The notes beneath the pieces were generated by a model. That model was given only the letters and a program-made list of their open reading frames with translations. It was not told the DNA's origin and did no database searches. From contig JAJEKV010000014.1 in assembly GCA_021234155.1 (NCBI GenBank), positions 8,635,563-8,699,562 of the forward strand: 64,000 bases of DNA, in the 5' to 3' direction. Source of the stretch: Isoetes taiwanensis (Eukaryota > Streptophyta > Lycopodiopsida > Isoetales > Isoetaceae). How positions within the stretch are numbered: the stretch's first letter is position 1; each line of letters starts with the position of its first letter. The translations under genes were made by a program, and so were the position numbers. Shown one piece after another: positions 11,640-25,187 of the stretch.

Positions 11640-14420
11640 ATCTCAATGGTTCAGGTCTTATGTTCAATTGCCATGCAACTATCTTGTTCTTGCTTTCCGA
11701 ACCACTCCCCCGAGCACCACCATATTAGCATTATAGTCTATCAAGAAAAGGGAGAGGCCAATATAACTGGTGACTTTAATAGTCGTACAAGCAACTAGGT
11801 ATGTGGATAATGAAGATCCCTTATGGCTTGAGGTTGAAGATGAGCACATACTTGAGATGAAGGGATGGAGAAGATCCTCGGCTGATATGGTTGTGACAAA
11901 AACTAGAAGGTATTTATTGAACTTATGTAGTAGCTCAAACATGCTAATTATCAATGGCATTAAGCTATACATGCAGACAAAGAAGTGTAGTGGACTATGT
12001 GATTTGTGTGAATGCACAATTAATTGTATCCAAAATTAGTGATGATGGAGGAAAGACAAGAGGCTGATCACCTTCCAATGATATTCTCTTTGTCATGCAC
12101 TATGGATAAGATTGAGCATGCTACAGTAGCACCTAGCGTGCTTTTTTATTCCAAAAAAGGGAGCCTTTATAGGCAACATATTGAAAAATTGCTCCAAAGT
12201 ATAGTTTGGCCGGATGAAATAAACGATATAAATGATGCACTCTCCAAGGTTTTGCTTGAAACAATGGGTAAATGTTTCATGCCACAGAGAATGGTCAAGG
12301 GACTTAAGTGCAATGCTTGGTATAATTAAGAACATGAAGAAAAGAATGCAGATTGCAAGAGGAACACAAAATTCAACTGATGAAGGAGCTTATGAAACTT
12401 ATATGAAGGAAAAAGAGATCGTACCTCAAACAAGACAAGAGGAATTAGTGCAACAATGTTTGAAAGAGCCAAAGAAGTTTTGGAGCAAGCTGAAACATGC
12501 TAAACCGATGGATGTCCCTCTTGTGGCACATGATCTATGGAAGCATGCCTATTCTTTATATCACATGCAAGATATAGATGACGAAAGGAAATGAGAGTTT
12601 GACTTGATCATTTATGAGGAGGATGTGATGGATGGAATTAATAGACTAGCTAACAGCAAGGCAAGGGATGCCCAAGGCTTGGGAGCTGAGCTCTTAAAGT
12701 GGGCTGGTAGCAAGCTATGTAGCGTGATCACTAAGTTGCTTAATGAGGCTGTAGTACACAGTTCCCAGTGGCATGGCAGACCAATAAAGTTGTACCGATT
12801 TTGAAAGGAGGAGACCCATATGATGCTAATAACTACCAAATGCTAATAGTAAGCAGTCTCTTTTCAAAATTGTTTGCTTCTATTATTGAGAAGAAGATTA
12901 GCTATTAGGTGGTGAAGTAGAATGTTTTGAGCTGAAACCCAAGCAGGATTTAGAACGAACATGTCCACACTAGATCACCTTGTAACTCTGAAGGTAATAA
13001 TGGACTTGGTCAAGGGTAAGAAAAAAACATGTTTATATCCTTTTTGTTGATTTTAAAAAAGTATTTGATAAGGTGCCTCGGCAACGAATGGAGGAAATAC
13101 AAGTACCCATTGCATTGAAAGAAGCAGTGCGAACATTATATGAGAAAGTTATAGTGCAATTCTCATTTCCTCTCTCACTTGATGCTCATGACACTAACTT
13201 GAATAATATCGGAATCAAACAAGGTTGTCCCTTATCCCCAACTCTCTTTGGGTTGTTCATCAATAGCGTGGATTATTAAGAGATGGCATGGACATACATG
13301 GCTATATAGTAAGACTCCTGATGTATCTGATGATGTTGTAGTATTTGCTCACTCGCCTAGCCATATGCAGAAACACCTCGATGTATTCTATTTGTTTTGT
13401 GCTCACACTGACATGCAAGCAAACTTGGATAAGACAAAGGTCATGGTTGTTGGGACACTTAAACAAGATTGGCATTTTCAGACAACGGACATGAGGTACA
13501 AATTTGTGATTCTTATAAGTACTTAGGGGTGACCATACATAGAAATCACAGGTGGAATGCATGCATAGCAAAGAGAGTTGAAGGAGGGTTGAAGGCATTA
13601 TATGCTACAAAGCCTAACCAGAAAGGCCCATTTTGTAGACATGGGGTTTGAAAATCATGCTCTTTTTTGTTCTTCTACAGACAGTGGTATTATATAGATG
13701 TGAGGTATGGGGATCCAGCTTGCCTAAAGGCCTCTGGGAAGATATTGAACAAGTGTTAAAAAAAAAATTGAGACAGAATTAGGAGTTTGAGACGCATAAT
13801 CCATTTGTGATGCTCCTTGCTGAATGTGGACTAATGCCAATGGAGGATGAGGCAATGGTGAGATGTGTCAGATATGTGAAAAGGTTAAGACTACAAAACA
13901 AGGATTGACTCCCTTACCGAGCTATGAAAGCTAGTATTGAACCGGGATAGTGTGAGATTGTGGTTACCTAGATGGGATATATCACTAGACAGTGCATTGG
14001 CATCGGATGAAGACCTTGGGAGGTGGATTAAGGAAAATGTAATAAAAACCTATGGATGAACCCTCAGTCGAAGAAGAACTCTTACAAACAGATTATGAGC
14101 TTCAACTTAAAGAAACACATTTATAGGCAACTATCTCTATAGGTAATAGGCATGCTCTAAGTCGGATTATGCTTAGTTCGCTCAAGCTTGGTGTTGAAAC
14201 AGGAAGACGGGGAAAAATTCGTAAAGAAAGAAGAACATACAAGGTTTGTGGTAGCAGTGCGGATGTCGAAGATGAACACCATGTGATGATACAATGCCCT
14301 GCATATGAGAAGATAAGATCAAGATATGGTATACAAGTGATGAATTTAACTCAATTGTTCAGTAGTAAAAATAAAAATAAAAGAATTAGCCAAACACAAA
14401 TGAGACTCTTCATTTTTTTT
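11640..14420 (+). pseudogene. LINE G ORF2 remnant
   Basis: Ordered LINE blocks on the plus strand: GDFNSR near 11770 (endonuclease), DPLWLEVEDEHI at 11816, EADHLPM near 12062, an RT N-terminal block (AELLKWAGSKLCSVI) near 12690, KQGCPLSPTLFG near 13220, SDDVVVFAHSP near 13328, YKYLGVTIHRN near 13517, and a C-terminal Cys/His cluster (CGSS..EDEHHVMIQC) near 14250. Many stops and frame changes are present. It belongs to the LINE A family but is more AT-rich; no 3' hairpin or tail is recognisable. Confidence 0.8.
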
Positions 14421-14639
14421 TGAAAGCTTTGCCAAAGTATCTGAAATTTTCCACGATACGTTTCTTACTTTAGCCATACTTTACTAGCTTTAGTTCAATT
14501 TTTACAAAATTATCAATAGAACTCCAAAGTTCTTATAAGTTTGGCTAAGGTTTTGCTTATTTTTCTTAGAAACTTTAGCCAAAGTATAGTTAGAAAGTAG
14601 AGGAATTCCATGCAACTATAGCCAAACCAAGTTCATGTT

Positions 14640-15300
14640 TTAAGATTAAGGAATTCTTAATTTGTACCCTGCAGGTAGATGCACTTGCAAGGGCGCAAGT
14701 GTGGTGGAGTTTGTTATTGTGAAACCAAAATTTGCTGATCAAATTGCACACTTTTCAGTAGTAAATGTTCGTTATGAATCAGATCATGTTCCTTCGCTAC
14801 TTGAAGTGTATGCAACACCTTCTAATTTATACAGTTATGTTCCATTACATTGTAAGAGATTGTATTCGAATAGAATGAAGAGCAAATTCTATAGCAAAGT
14901 ATGCGAGGAGAAAGCTAGCCATGTACAATAGCCTTCGGATGGGGATGGCATGAGTGAAATGTTGACCGCATTGTTGATGAGCACACCTGAGCAATGTTTT
15001 CTAGGGGCTACCTCGGAATGGCTGGTTTGAGGCAGAGTGCAAGGAAAAAGGAGCTCATCTTAAGGCTATTGCATGGTGTAATAAGCAATGCATTAAGGAG
15101 TATGTTAGTATGATTAAAGGAAAAAGGGAAAAAAACCAACATTTCTTTTGGTTAAGGAATTGCTCTCAATTCCAGGGCATTCTAGAAAAGACTAAAAATG
15201 GCAAAATCTCAAACATCTAATTTGGAGGCAAATGCTCTCATTCAGCAAGTGCAGAGTCTCTATTTTGTGCCTGATATGGCTTGCAATGATGATAGGTCTA
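14640..15300 (+). pseudogene. LINE fragment (end of endonuclease and linker)
   Basis: ESDHVPSLLEV (about 14780) is the endonuclease C-terminal SDH block; NGWFEAECKEKGAHLKAI (about 15020) corresponds to NPWFDADCKAL of LINE A. The frame is broken and the RT is absent. Confidence 0.65.
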
Positions 15301-15344
15301 ATACCCATGCAAATTATTGTATGTAAATGATAGAATTGAATTGA

Positions 15345-16370
15345 GTATATTTTTATCATCCACAGAGATCAACTGATTTATGGAACCCAAACAGAGAAAA
15401 CATCAAGTGTATTACTGTTACGATTAAAAAACCCTACCCAGAAGGGTTTTTGGAGGAAAAACCTTGGCAATAATAGGCATGCTGACAAACTATACAAAGT
15501 TGTACAATGATATATTAAGGTACAACTCAGTGTCATGCCAGAGGACATAGCTGAGTGTGTGTATCCATGATCTCCTGAAGATATGATCCCATTGAGCCCA
15601 CAGAGGCCATGCAAATATAGTGGCCGATTAGGGGGGATTAACTAAACATAGCGTGCCCGGATATGGTCATATGCTGGACAACTCTGGAGGGCAGGCATTC
15701 ATCCTCAATGGCTCCCTGCTGACAACATTGACAAATCCTATCCTAGCATGCCTCCCCAAGTCTATCTGCCTGTCTCAATGTGGAGGCAATGTGCCCCCAT
15801 TCAAATGGAGGCTATTATTCTATGCTTGCTCATGGGCAGATGTGTTTCTAGGTAGCATCATGGACCACGTGCCAGCGCGGGATTGCTTTACTGCTTGTAG
15901 TGTACCGTTTTAACTTCTTCCAGGGTGCTTGCGTCCCGAAGTTTGCTAATGAAGCAAGCATCAAGGTAGTGCCGTAAATGGTGGTGGTCCTCTTCAATTT
16001 GCATATGTATGCTCCTGCATGTTGCATCGTGAGAATCACTGGACACATTTCTCCTTCCAACATATTTTGAGTCGTCGTGGCCTCAGCACTACAACATAAG
16101 CAAGGTTGGGAGGGCAAGCATCACCCATACCAACCATTTTTTGGGCGATCCCGATCCAACGCGACCCATTGGAGAGGGAAGAGACCTGTTTCCAGCAGCA
16201 AAATCTGATGCAAAACTGTGGACTTTCCCAAGTGTGCGAGATAAGAAGAATTTTTGCACTTGTTCCAAGTCATTCTAGGCGGCAAGGATATTACCGGGCC
16301 CCAAACCTTGACCCCGTATAGGAGAACAGACTCTAGCAATGCTCTGAACAAGTGTGACTAATATGCTTAG
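15345..16370 (-). pseudogene. LINE B 3' part, reverse orientation
   Basis: On the minus strand it starts with LLYGVKVWGPVISL (about 16315) and runs through decayed post-RT sequence to the family 3' UTR. The 3' UTR holds a structured hairpin (15410-15475), the AAATC-AGTT-GATCT stem, CTGTGGATGATAAAA and a degraded TTCAA/TTCTA-like tail near 15340. The 5' truncation at about 16370 is typical of LINEs. Confidence 0.75.
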
Positions 16371-16579
16371 GCATATAGCTTTGCTTTATGACTATTGTTC
16401 TATATGGCATACAGTGCTTTCCAGCCTATTGTGATGAGGGTATAGTACCCTATCTATCACGCTTGATGATGTTCATAATGGACTATAAAACTTGCAAACG
16501 GGAAAGCTTGTTATGCAATAGGCTTAATAGCAGAAATGCTCAAATTGTGACAACCATATGGGTATTCGCACTACTACAA

Positions 16580-17045
16580 AAATAGGCACAAATGGCAAAA
16601 ATAAATGGCACATTTTCATGAATTTGCCATTTGCGTCATTGCAATGGGCAAATGAAAAAATGTGACATGTATGTGCCATTTAAATGACAACTCTTTTGCC
16701 CTTTATTGGCATAAAAATGGCACATAAATTAGTGCCGTCTATGTGCCATTTAAGTGTCCTTCAAATTTTGCCCTTCGAACCGGTATAAAAGGCAAATTAA
16801 TAAGTGCCATATAAGTGCCCTACAAGTGTTGGATGCTTGTGCCATTTGTGTAGTAATAAAGGTCACTTATAAGTGTCTTCTATTTGCCATCAAAGTGTGT
16901 TCAGAATTTTGCCATTTGTCCAAAACAATTGGCACATTTAAAAGTGCCATGCAAGTGCCCTTTATTTGTGCCATTTGCGTATGTGTAAATGACAATTATG
17001 CAACTAGTTGTTTTGTCATTCACAAGCACCCAAAAATTTGCTCAA
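16580..17045. repeat. CACTA left subterminal repeats
   Basis: Many copies of GTGCCATTT, AAATGGCAC and related 9-10-mers in both orientations, densest from 16590 to 17000. In CACTA elements such repeats are binding sites for the element's own DNA-binding protein. Confidence 0.8.
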
Positions 17046-17399
17046 AATTTAATCCTTTGCCCACATCATCATGTTTTTGTATCACTAACTAAGAATAAAT
17101 GACAAGTATAAGAACGCATTGTATAATCCCTTTGAGAGGCGAGAGGAGGATATAAACGAAGTTAAATGAACAAATTTGCTTTTGACAATTTGAGACAAGG
17201 ATACTTGAAATGCACATGTAAACCATCATTATCACTAGAAGCAAGACAAACTTCCCCTAATTTTCTTCTTTAAAATCAAGAATCAAGTTACAATACATAA
17301 AAGCGTGAAATGGAATTGAGCGGAAGCCTTTTCACTATAGAGATTAAGAATGGGTAATCATAGAATGTGTGGAAATCAACATCAAGTTGCGATACAGTT

Positions 17400-20300
17400 A
17401 CAAGTCAATTATCTATACCACCTTCACATTCATCATCAGAAGTAGCCCATCTACGAGATGGGTTTCGAAGCACAATAGACCAACCTGGAGTATTTGGATC
17501 ATCAAAATAGAACACCTGCAATGTATAGATGCATTTAGTACACAATTATCAGGAAAGTATTGCTATTTAGTTTTACCTGTTGGACATGTTCTGGAAAGAC
17601 AAAAGGTTGAGAACTTGAATTAGCTTTGTATGCAGCCTTTGTAGTGTCCACCAGTTGAAAGCTATACTTGTTAAATTTTGTTGATGCTCGTTGTCCAACA
17701 GTATCAGGCCTATACCAATGACATTGCAAAAGCACTACATGCGATGAACCAAGACAAACCTGGAAAACATAAAAAGAAATAAAACAATATTAAAAAAACA
17801 GTGAGTAGGTTAATTAAGTACACTATAGTAACATTGTTATCTAGACATGTAAATCGACAAACCTGTAAAATCTGCTGAATTTTGCCAAAATATTCTATGT
17901 CAGCTTCAATAAGTCACTTATCTTTAGCGCTACTACGACTCATAGAACGAAATATTGTTGAAACACCTGAATCTTGTGTCACTTGCTTTGCGCCTAAATC
18001 TTGCACTCTTAAGTGCCAACCATATGCCCACATGCTTTTATAACTTATAGATATTCTTCGACTCCAAAAGCAAGATCAAGCAACAATGGATTCACTTGCT
18101 CCTTTTTCTCAACCATACATTGGACTTCCATTTTAAGCCACTCTGAGAAATTCAAAATATTCTCCCTTGGGCGCTTGCGCCCAGACAAGATGCCATGTTG
18201 TGATTGTTCATATTTTCTGTCAATCAAAGTCTACAAAGTTAATTAACTTTTATAAATTGAAAAGCATTTCAACATCTGAATAGCAAATAGAGTACTTACA
18301 ATCTCCATGTCTCAATGATACTCGAATTTGCTAGAATGCAATCGTGTGCTTGTTGTTGCAATGATACATCCAACTTTATCAAAGTTCCTTTACCCTCCAA
18401 AACCTCAGATGTGCTACGTTCCAAGACGCCATCGTATTCACCAAAATATTCAAGATTCTTGTCCTCTTTCATTGTAGTAAAAATCATAGCTTCATTGATT
18501 ATGTACCCTTCAGCAATGGATCCCTCTGGACGTGCCATGTTACGAACATATTTCTTAAGGTGTTTTAGGAATCTCTCAATAGGGTACATCCAGCGTACAG
18601 TCACGGGCCCACAAATAGCTATTTCTTCAACTATATGTATGATGAGATGAGTCATAATCGTGAAAAATGATGGCGGAAAATGCTTCTCAAGCAAGCATAA
18701 CACATTCACTGCTTCCAACTTTAGGATACTCATCTTACTTAAGTGAATTTCTTTTGCAGTAATTTGCCTAAACAAAGCACTTAGTCTTACTATTGACATT
18801 CTTTCTCCTTCCCCTAGACATCCACGTATAGCCAAAGGAAGGAACTGTTGAAAAAGAATATGATAATCATGCGATTTCATGGATTTCAACTTTCCATACG
18901 CAACACATTTTTTGAAGTTGGAGGACAATCCTGTTGGAGGTTTCACACTCTGCATAGCAGTAAAAAAAGCTTTTTTTTTTCCTCTTTTGTAAGACATATG
19001 GAGCATGAGGTAAAACCACTTTACCATTTTGTGATTGGGACCAAAGGGACTCTCGTATTCCAACCTCTTTCATGTCTTCTCGTACTTTTTTATTGTCCTT
19101 GTCAACATCTCCAAGTATTGTCTTAACTAGATTTTCTGCGACATTCTTCTCCACATGCATTGCATCCAACGTGTTTCGAATAAGAAGATGCTGTAATACA
19201 AAGTAACATGGTATAAGATATATAAATTGCATGGAAAGATACAAGTAACGAAGTGCGTATACAAACAAAACATACCTCCCAATAAGGAAGCTCGTAAAAT
19301 ATAGAAAGACGTTTCCATCCCGTCCTTTTTGTTGGATCATCGTCATTTTTCTTTTTAAACAATTTGCTCCATTCTTCCTTTTCCTCAACCCATTTTCGTA
19401 TATCACTAGGCGTTACAAGATTTGGAGGTGTTCCGAATTCAATGTTCCGTCAAATGTTTTCATTTTCCGAAAACTATGATCAACAGGAAGGTATCGACGA
19501 TGGCCTGCATAAATAAATTTTCTAAGACTGCTAGATTTACGAACATGAATATCAGGTCCACACAAGGGACATGCTCGATATCCATGGGTTACACATCCAG
19601 CCAGTAAACCATAAGCAGGAAAATCATGTATGGTCCACATGATCATCGCACGCAAAGTGAATTCCCTCTCCAAAGCTGGCCTGCTGAAGTCACTTACTTT
19701 TACTCCTTCCCAAAGCTTATAGAAATCTTCCACAGTAAGGTGCATGTAAACATCAATTTTTGAGGAAGGTACTTGCTACGGTCCAGGAATCAATAGTATC
19801 AACATAATGAAATGTAGCTTCGTGGCTAACCATGGCTCAATGTTGTAATTGATCAACATAACTGGCCAAGTACTCCAGTTAGACCTCATCTCACTAAACG
19901 GACTTACAACATCAAATGCCAATCCAAATCTGATGTTGCGAGGGTCTTCAGCAAAGTCAGGCCACTTGTTGTTGATGTGATGCCATGCGGGTGAATCCGA
20001 GACATACCGACATATGCCATCTGTGCTTATATTATTAGCATGCCATGTCATGTGTCTCGCCATTGATGGGTGTTCATACAATTTCAATAGTCAAGGAATG
20101 ATAGGGAAGTAACGCACAACTTTACGTGCACTAGGTTTGCCCTTTTTGCCCCATCGACTTTCTTGGCATTTTCATTTGGGCAAGAGTCCAGATGAGCATA
20201 CCCCCCCTCCCCCCCTCCCCCGATAAAGAACACAATCATTTGGGCAAGCATGAATAGATTCATGTTCTAGACCAAGATCCTTCATCATTTTTTGTGCATA

Positions 20301-20760
20301 ATAGGATGATCGTGGCAATGAGTTTCCCTTGGGCAATAAGTGTCCTCCTAGAACTTTTAGAAGGCCATCAAGACTAGCATTTGACCATCCATGCATAGTT
20401 TGTAAATTAAGAATCAAAAGTGTAGCAGATAGCACGTTCAATGGACTTCCGTCATATAGTGGTTTCAAAGAATCATGGACCATCATCTAATGGATCTCCA
20501 GATTCATTATGGCCATTATCTAATGGATCCCCACCATTTAATATATCTCCTTCACATACTGGACTTACCTTTTCACTGCTACTTGGAAAATCGTCATTGG
20601 CACCTCTAGAAGGTATGTGACTCCCATAATCACTGTCAATTAGTGCGAAGGTGTCTTGAATCGTTTGTGATATTTGATGATTATCTATACTTCTACCTTC
20701 TTGTAGAAATTTTGGGTGCATTACCCTTGCATCATCAATTCCCAAATCCCGTAATTCAAA
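17400..20760 (-). pseudogene. tnp2-type CACTA transposase (decayed, several exons)
   Basis: The enzyme would cut the transposon ends. Minus-strand blocks in order: N-terminal region (about 20745-20172), Transposase_21-like core (FGLAFDVVSPFSEM near 19920, RAMIMWTIHDFPAYG near 19655, HGYRACPLCG near 19585), DUF4218-like block 19063-18296 (MKSHDYHILFQQFLPLAIRG, then HFPPSFFTIMTHL, RWMYPIERFLKHLKKYVRN and EGSIAEGYI), then a DUF4216-like C-terminus (17735-17400: QCHWYRPDT, QPFVFPEHVQQV). Open frames are interrupted by apparent introns plus stops, so I call it a pseudogene. Confidence 0.88.
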
Positions 20761-22358
20761 TGCAAAAATGTGCCTTGCATATTCTTCAAGTTGTGCTGTT
20801 CTTATGCCACTGTTTCCATAACCTGGCTGATTTTATACTCTTTCTCACAAATGCTGACATAGGCGGGCATGTGCTGATCACAAGAGCCCATTCTACTGAG
20901 TGTTCAGAGGCTATGTCCAAGTTTTTATGCCCAATGCTGCTAAGCATTTTTCTGAGGTTAATCACTCATTGTCCATTAGAAAAGCTTAAAGAAATGTTGC
21001 TCATATTGTAGCAGAAAAAGTGCACATTTTTTCATGTGGCCATATTGTGCCTGCTGAAAGCATATTACCATTAGGCATTCCTAGCTGCAAGATCTGCAGC
21101 CAGCGCAGGCATTGTAGCATCATTATGGCCTATTACTAATAATCCCATGACAGTTTCAACTCCAGGTAAGGAAGTCCGACCCCCCCATAGATTCTGGTCT
21201 ACCATTTGCTAAGCTCACATTTGTTTTGGCATCTGAAGCCAGCAAAGACATATTTACCATCAACCGGTGACTGCTTTGCAATAACACTTTCTGCTTCAGT
21301 TAAGAAAGTTTGACCCTCCAAGCTTACATTTATTTTGGCTTCTGCTATCTCTTCCATTTCTCAACCTGTTTCTTATTTTCTCGTTCAGATTTTCTCGTTC
21401 AGAACTTCAATCACCCTGTTTCTCAACCGGTTTCTTATTTTCAATCGTTCAGAACTTCCTGTTTCTAAATTCCTTTATGACGCTTGGCCCCTCTCTAAAT
21501 TTAAGAGCAGCTTGGCAAATTGCAGAAAGCTGGGACAATATAACAGCTGGTAACCATAGCTAAAGACTTCATTCTGCAGGAAACGCTGCTCCTTAGAAGA
21601 CACCTTGCTCAAACAAATGAAATTATCCCTCATTAAATCGAATGGCTTTTTGGTGGTATCACTTGATTGATGGTACAATTAGGCTTCTGATCACTTACCA
21701 AAAACATCAAGTGAATGATACTTTAAAGTAGTGCTTTCTTCAAATGCTTTGGCACCAGTTAGAAAGCACGGGCGAAGCATCCCCAAGTCCAGGCAGCGTG
21801 AACCAAACAGAAGAGCGGTGGAACCATCCTGCAGTCAAATGAATCAGAAGGAGACTACTTGTAAGTCCCTCCTCTTTTGTTGACAATTTTGCTACTGATA
21901 TACCTGCACTGTTATCAGCCCTTTATCGTTGCTCCTTTATCTGTAGACATTACATTAGATTTTGCCCTATACAATTTACTTGCATCGAAGATAACATCTT
22001 AAATATTAGTAGGATTCATACAGATTTAGCTCTCAACTAATGCGATGGCGCTCATAATAAAGGGTTCAATTCCCTGGCTTATATTTTGTGATTAGTAAAC
22101 TGAATGATACTTTGTCAGCATCTATTGCTCTTGTAGCATCTATTGCTCTGTTGTAATAACACCATTGTGATAAAGTGGATGTCCTTGATTGTGTCTTTAG
22201 GATTCAACATATTTCTGTCTCCTTTCAATTCTTTGTGTTAGTAAGTTTTGGACCAAGCATCTAGAATTTGTCTCTCGCAGTGTGATTTATGAACTGGAGA
22301 ACATTTCTGTAATCTATATGCATATCTCTAGAAGCCGGATTTGAAGCTAGAAATGGCC

Positions 22359-22403
<45 letters not shown>

Positions 22404-22800
22404 GAGGGCCGTTTTGGTCAAAGCTGCCCCATGGTCATTACACCCAAAACTCTATAAGGCACAAGTCCCAAAAAATAAATAATAAGAAGAGCCAATTTTT
22501 GTCGTCAGTTGTTAGGAAAGGGCCAATTTTTTGTCGTTAATTGTCATCTTTTTATTTACATTTTAATGTCATTAATGTTTTAAGCATTTCATGGCTCATT
22601 TTTCTTAAAGGTTCACATGGTAGTTGTGTTGCTAGCATTCGTAACATCGTAGTGTAATATAGATGGTTAGTTCATTTACCATTTTTGTTACCACGTTATT
22701 CGTCATCCATTTCTTCATTGCATTTGATCTATATGTTGATTATGAACTCCTATAATATCTCATATCTTGTATATAAGATTTGATGAAGCTAATTACGTTT
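20760..22800. other. CACTA internal spacer without recognisable gene
   Basis: AT-rich; open frames are short and match nothing I know. It contains a 41-43-base T run (22361-22402) and a tRNA-like stretch near 22025-22075. It lies between the divergent tnp2 and Ptta-type genes and so probably holds their promoters, though I see no clear TATA box. Confidence 0.5.
22023..22076 (+). other. tRNA-like sequence (possible SINE or tRNA relic)
   Basis: TAGCTCTCAACTAATGCG resembles a Pol III A box and GGGTTCAATTCCC a B box with a paired T-stem. Spacing is short and there is no complete cloverleaf. It may be a tRNA-derived SINE scrap or chance. Confidence 0.3.
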
Positions 22801-22814
22801 ATTTCTCTATCAGA

Positions 22815-24500
22815 CCCCACTTCCAAGCAAAATGAGAAAAGCATAGAGGCGGAAGAACTATCTTGTGGTGAGCGAAACATAAACGAGGCTTCACGTAAGT
22901 TATTTGCTCTCTCTTATATTAGTTTACTTTATTTTATTTACTAACTTTTGAATGCATAATATGCTCAAAATAAATAAAACAAAGCTAGAGAGCATGAATC
23001 CACTTATGAAAAAGCACGGCGAAATCATCTAAGGAGATTATCCGAGAGTGCCGCGAGAGCAATTTTAAAAGAGGAAAGGCCATACAAATTGGAATTTGAT
23101 GCTGAAATGAACCCATGCGGTGGCTATAAGAATTACTTTGATAGAAAACTAAATGTGCTTATCAAAAAGCATATTGATCTTTCTATCTCAGACTTGAGAA
23201 AAATTCCTACTGGACAGTTGCACCATGTGCGAAGAACAATACAGGTAATTAACTTTCTAATGAAATCATAATGCATCATGTCTTTGTTTCTTTTGCTAAT
23301 AAAGAACTATTGACTTTTGCTTTCTGAAACTAGGATTGGTTTGTTATTCCATGGGCTGAATGGGACAAAAAATACTGGCGAAATTTCTAAAGGTATTAGA
23401 GATGCAAGAAGGAGTGTTTCTCAGGTCATCTTGCGAGCGAGAAAAAATAACGAGGCCTAGCAAGCCAGAGTGGATGAAAAATGATATGTGGTTCAAATTT
23501 CTTGCATATATGGAGACAAGCCAATACAAGGTATATTATTAACTATTTTACTTAGATCGTGTAGATAGTTTGAATGCAAATACTAAATTCGTTTACTTTA
23601 GAACTCAAACACTCGCAACAAAAAGGCTCGCGCTAATCAAAAGCAAACTGTCAAAACAGGAAGAAGGGGCTATGCTGGAACATATATGTATTTGGTAAAA
23701 ATCTTGATTTATAACTTTGGGGATTTTTTTTTTTTTTTTTTATGTAATTAAAGTTACACTTGGTTATAAGTTTTTAGAAAGAGAAGATGCAAAGGTCACC
23801 AACCACAACTGAAATTGCAAATGAAGCTCATACCTCTAAAGGGTATGGAATTGTACCAAGGGGAGTCAAAACAGTTCCATTTGTGTTGGTAAAAATCTTG
23901 ATTTATAACTTTGGGGATTTTTTTTTTTATGTAATTAAAGTTACACTTGGTTATAAGTTTTTAGAAAGAGAAGATGCAAAGGTCACCAACCACAACTGAA
24001 ATTGCAAATGAAGCTCATACCTCTAAAGGGTATGGAATTGTACCAAGGGGAGTCAAAACAGTTCCATTTGTGTTTTTTCAAAATAATATGTTGAACTTCA
24101 TATGTATTTATTTTATTTGTTGTATGCATTTTTCGGGAACATGTGCACCTTCTTCACCATCTTTCAATATGAAGACTACATGCAAACGTGTTGTGAAACC
24201 AATCGCTCTTTCAGAAAGCTTTGAAAAGCCTGTAGAAGGTCAAGTTGATGTTACACAATCAATGAATGATGCTAGATCTATGCTTCAGGAGTTGCACAAA
24301 CAAATTGAAAGCTTGTCTGCAAAAAAGAAACAACTCGAAGAAGACACGAATAATAAAAAGGTAATTTGAAAACATCTTCATTAATTATTCATGCTCATTT
24401 TATTTTACTTTATAAATCCTTTACAAACATCCATAGGCGGCGAGAAAAGTCATGAATAAAGAAGCTTCGATTGGTAGCCAAGTAAGTAAAATTTTTTACT
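22815..24500 (+). pseudogene. Ptta/En/Spm-type (Transposase_24-like) CACTA accessory gene
   Basis: Exon-like blocks: 22815-22904 (donor GTAAGT), about 22985-23244 (QLHHVRRTIQ before GTAATT), 23335-23530 (DWFVIPWAEWDKKYW; this frame carries a stop), about 23600-23695 (NKKARANQKQ, then KTGRRGYAGTY, the most recognisable block), and 24160-24360, a glutamine/lysine-rich coiled-coil-like tail (LHKQIESLSAKKKQLEED). Family members bind the subterminal repeats. The intron/exon pair at 23693-24073 is tandemly duplicated. Assignment rests on the NK..R..GR..YA block and the context. Confidence 0.6.
23693..24073 (+). repeat. 194-bp tandem duplication inside the CACTA gene
   Basis: 23693-23886 and 23887-24073 are nearly identical apart from the length of a T run (18 versus 10). 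Each unit holds an intron-like part and an exon-like part (MQRSPTTTEIANEAH..). Confidence 0.92.
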
Positions 24501-24660
24501 TAGTGAATTATATAATGTGTTCCATTAATCTTCTCAATGCTTGGACATTAGGGAAGTGCAATTCTAAAAAACAATGCCCACCGATAAAACATGTCCATAA
24601 AAATTTTGAGGTAACATCTATATTTGTGATTCAAGTGCTTGAGTTTTTTGAGAATGCCAC

Positions 24661-24744
24661 GGTTCTATTGCGAAGCATTCGCAATAGAACCGCCATTCTT
24701 TGGCAAGGGACGTTGCTATTTTGGGATCGCATCCCCTATATATG
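24661..24744 (+). promoter_or_regulatory. perfect 14-bp-arm palindrome and TATA-like box
   Basis: GGTTCTATTGCGAA (24661-24674) and TTCGCAATAGAACC (24678-24691) are perfect inverted arms with a 3-base centre. A second short palindrome (GGGATCGCATCCC) and CTATATATG follow. Confidence 0.7.
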
Positions 24745-24914
24745 CTCTTCATTTTCAGTTCTTCTCTCATCGGCGTTCTCATGAGCTACTTTCTCTACTC
24801 TATTCTATTCCTCCTAGCTTCCCTCATCCCTCCCACCCTGACTTGGGGGGATTGAGACTTCTTTTCTTATTATCATTTCTTCCTTTTGGTGGGATTCTGT
24901 AATAGTCTCATTTT

Positions 24915-25187
24915 CTCGGCGTGGCACTGTAGCCTTCGAGATATGATATATTATTCTTTTTCTCTCCGCGTGGCACTGTAGCCTCCGAGGCATACTTATT
25001 ATTTTGTTCTTTCTTGGCGTGGCACTGTAGCCTCCAAGGTTTTCTTCTTTTTCATTTTCTCTCGGCGTGGCAATGTAGCCTCCGAGGCAGCACTAACCAG
25101 ATGTTTATTCTGCGATGGTCATTCCGTGGACAGTTCCTGGTTGGTCGGCTGTTGTTTCTTCTTCGGCGTGGCCTTGGAGCCTCCGAG
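24915..25187 (+). repeat. array of five 26-nt hairpins with compensatory changes
   Basis: Units at 24915, 24964, 25013, 25061 and 25162 read CTCGGCGTGGCACTGTAGCC followed by TCCGAG, with GGC/GCC and CTCGG/CCGAG pairing. The unit at 25013 has CTTGG with CCAAG, a paired change on both arms. Confidence 0.88.
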
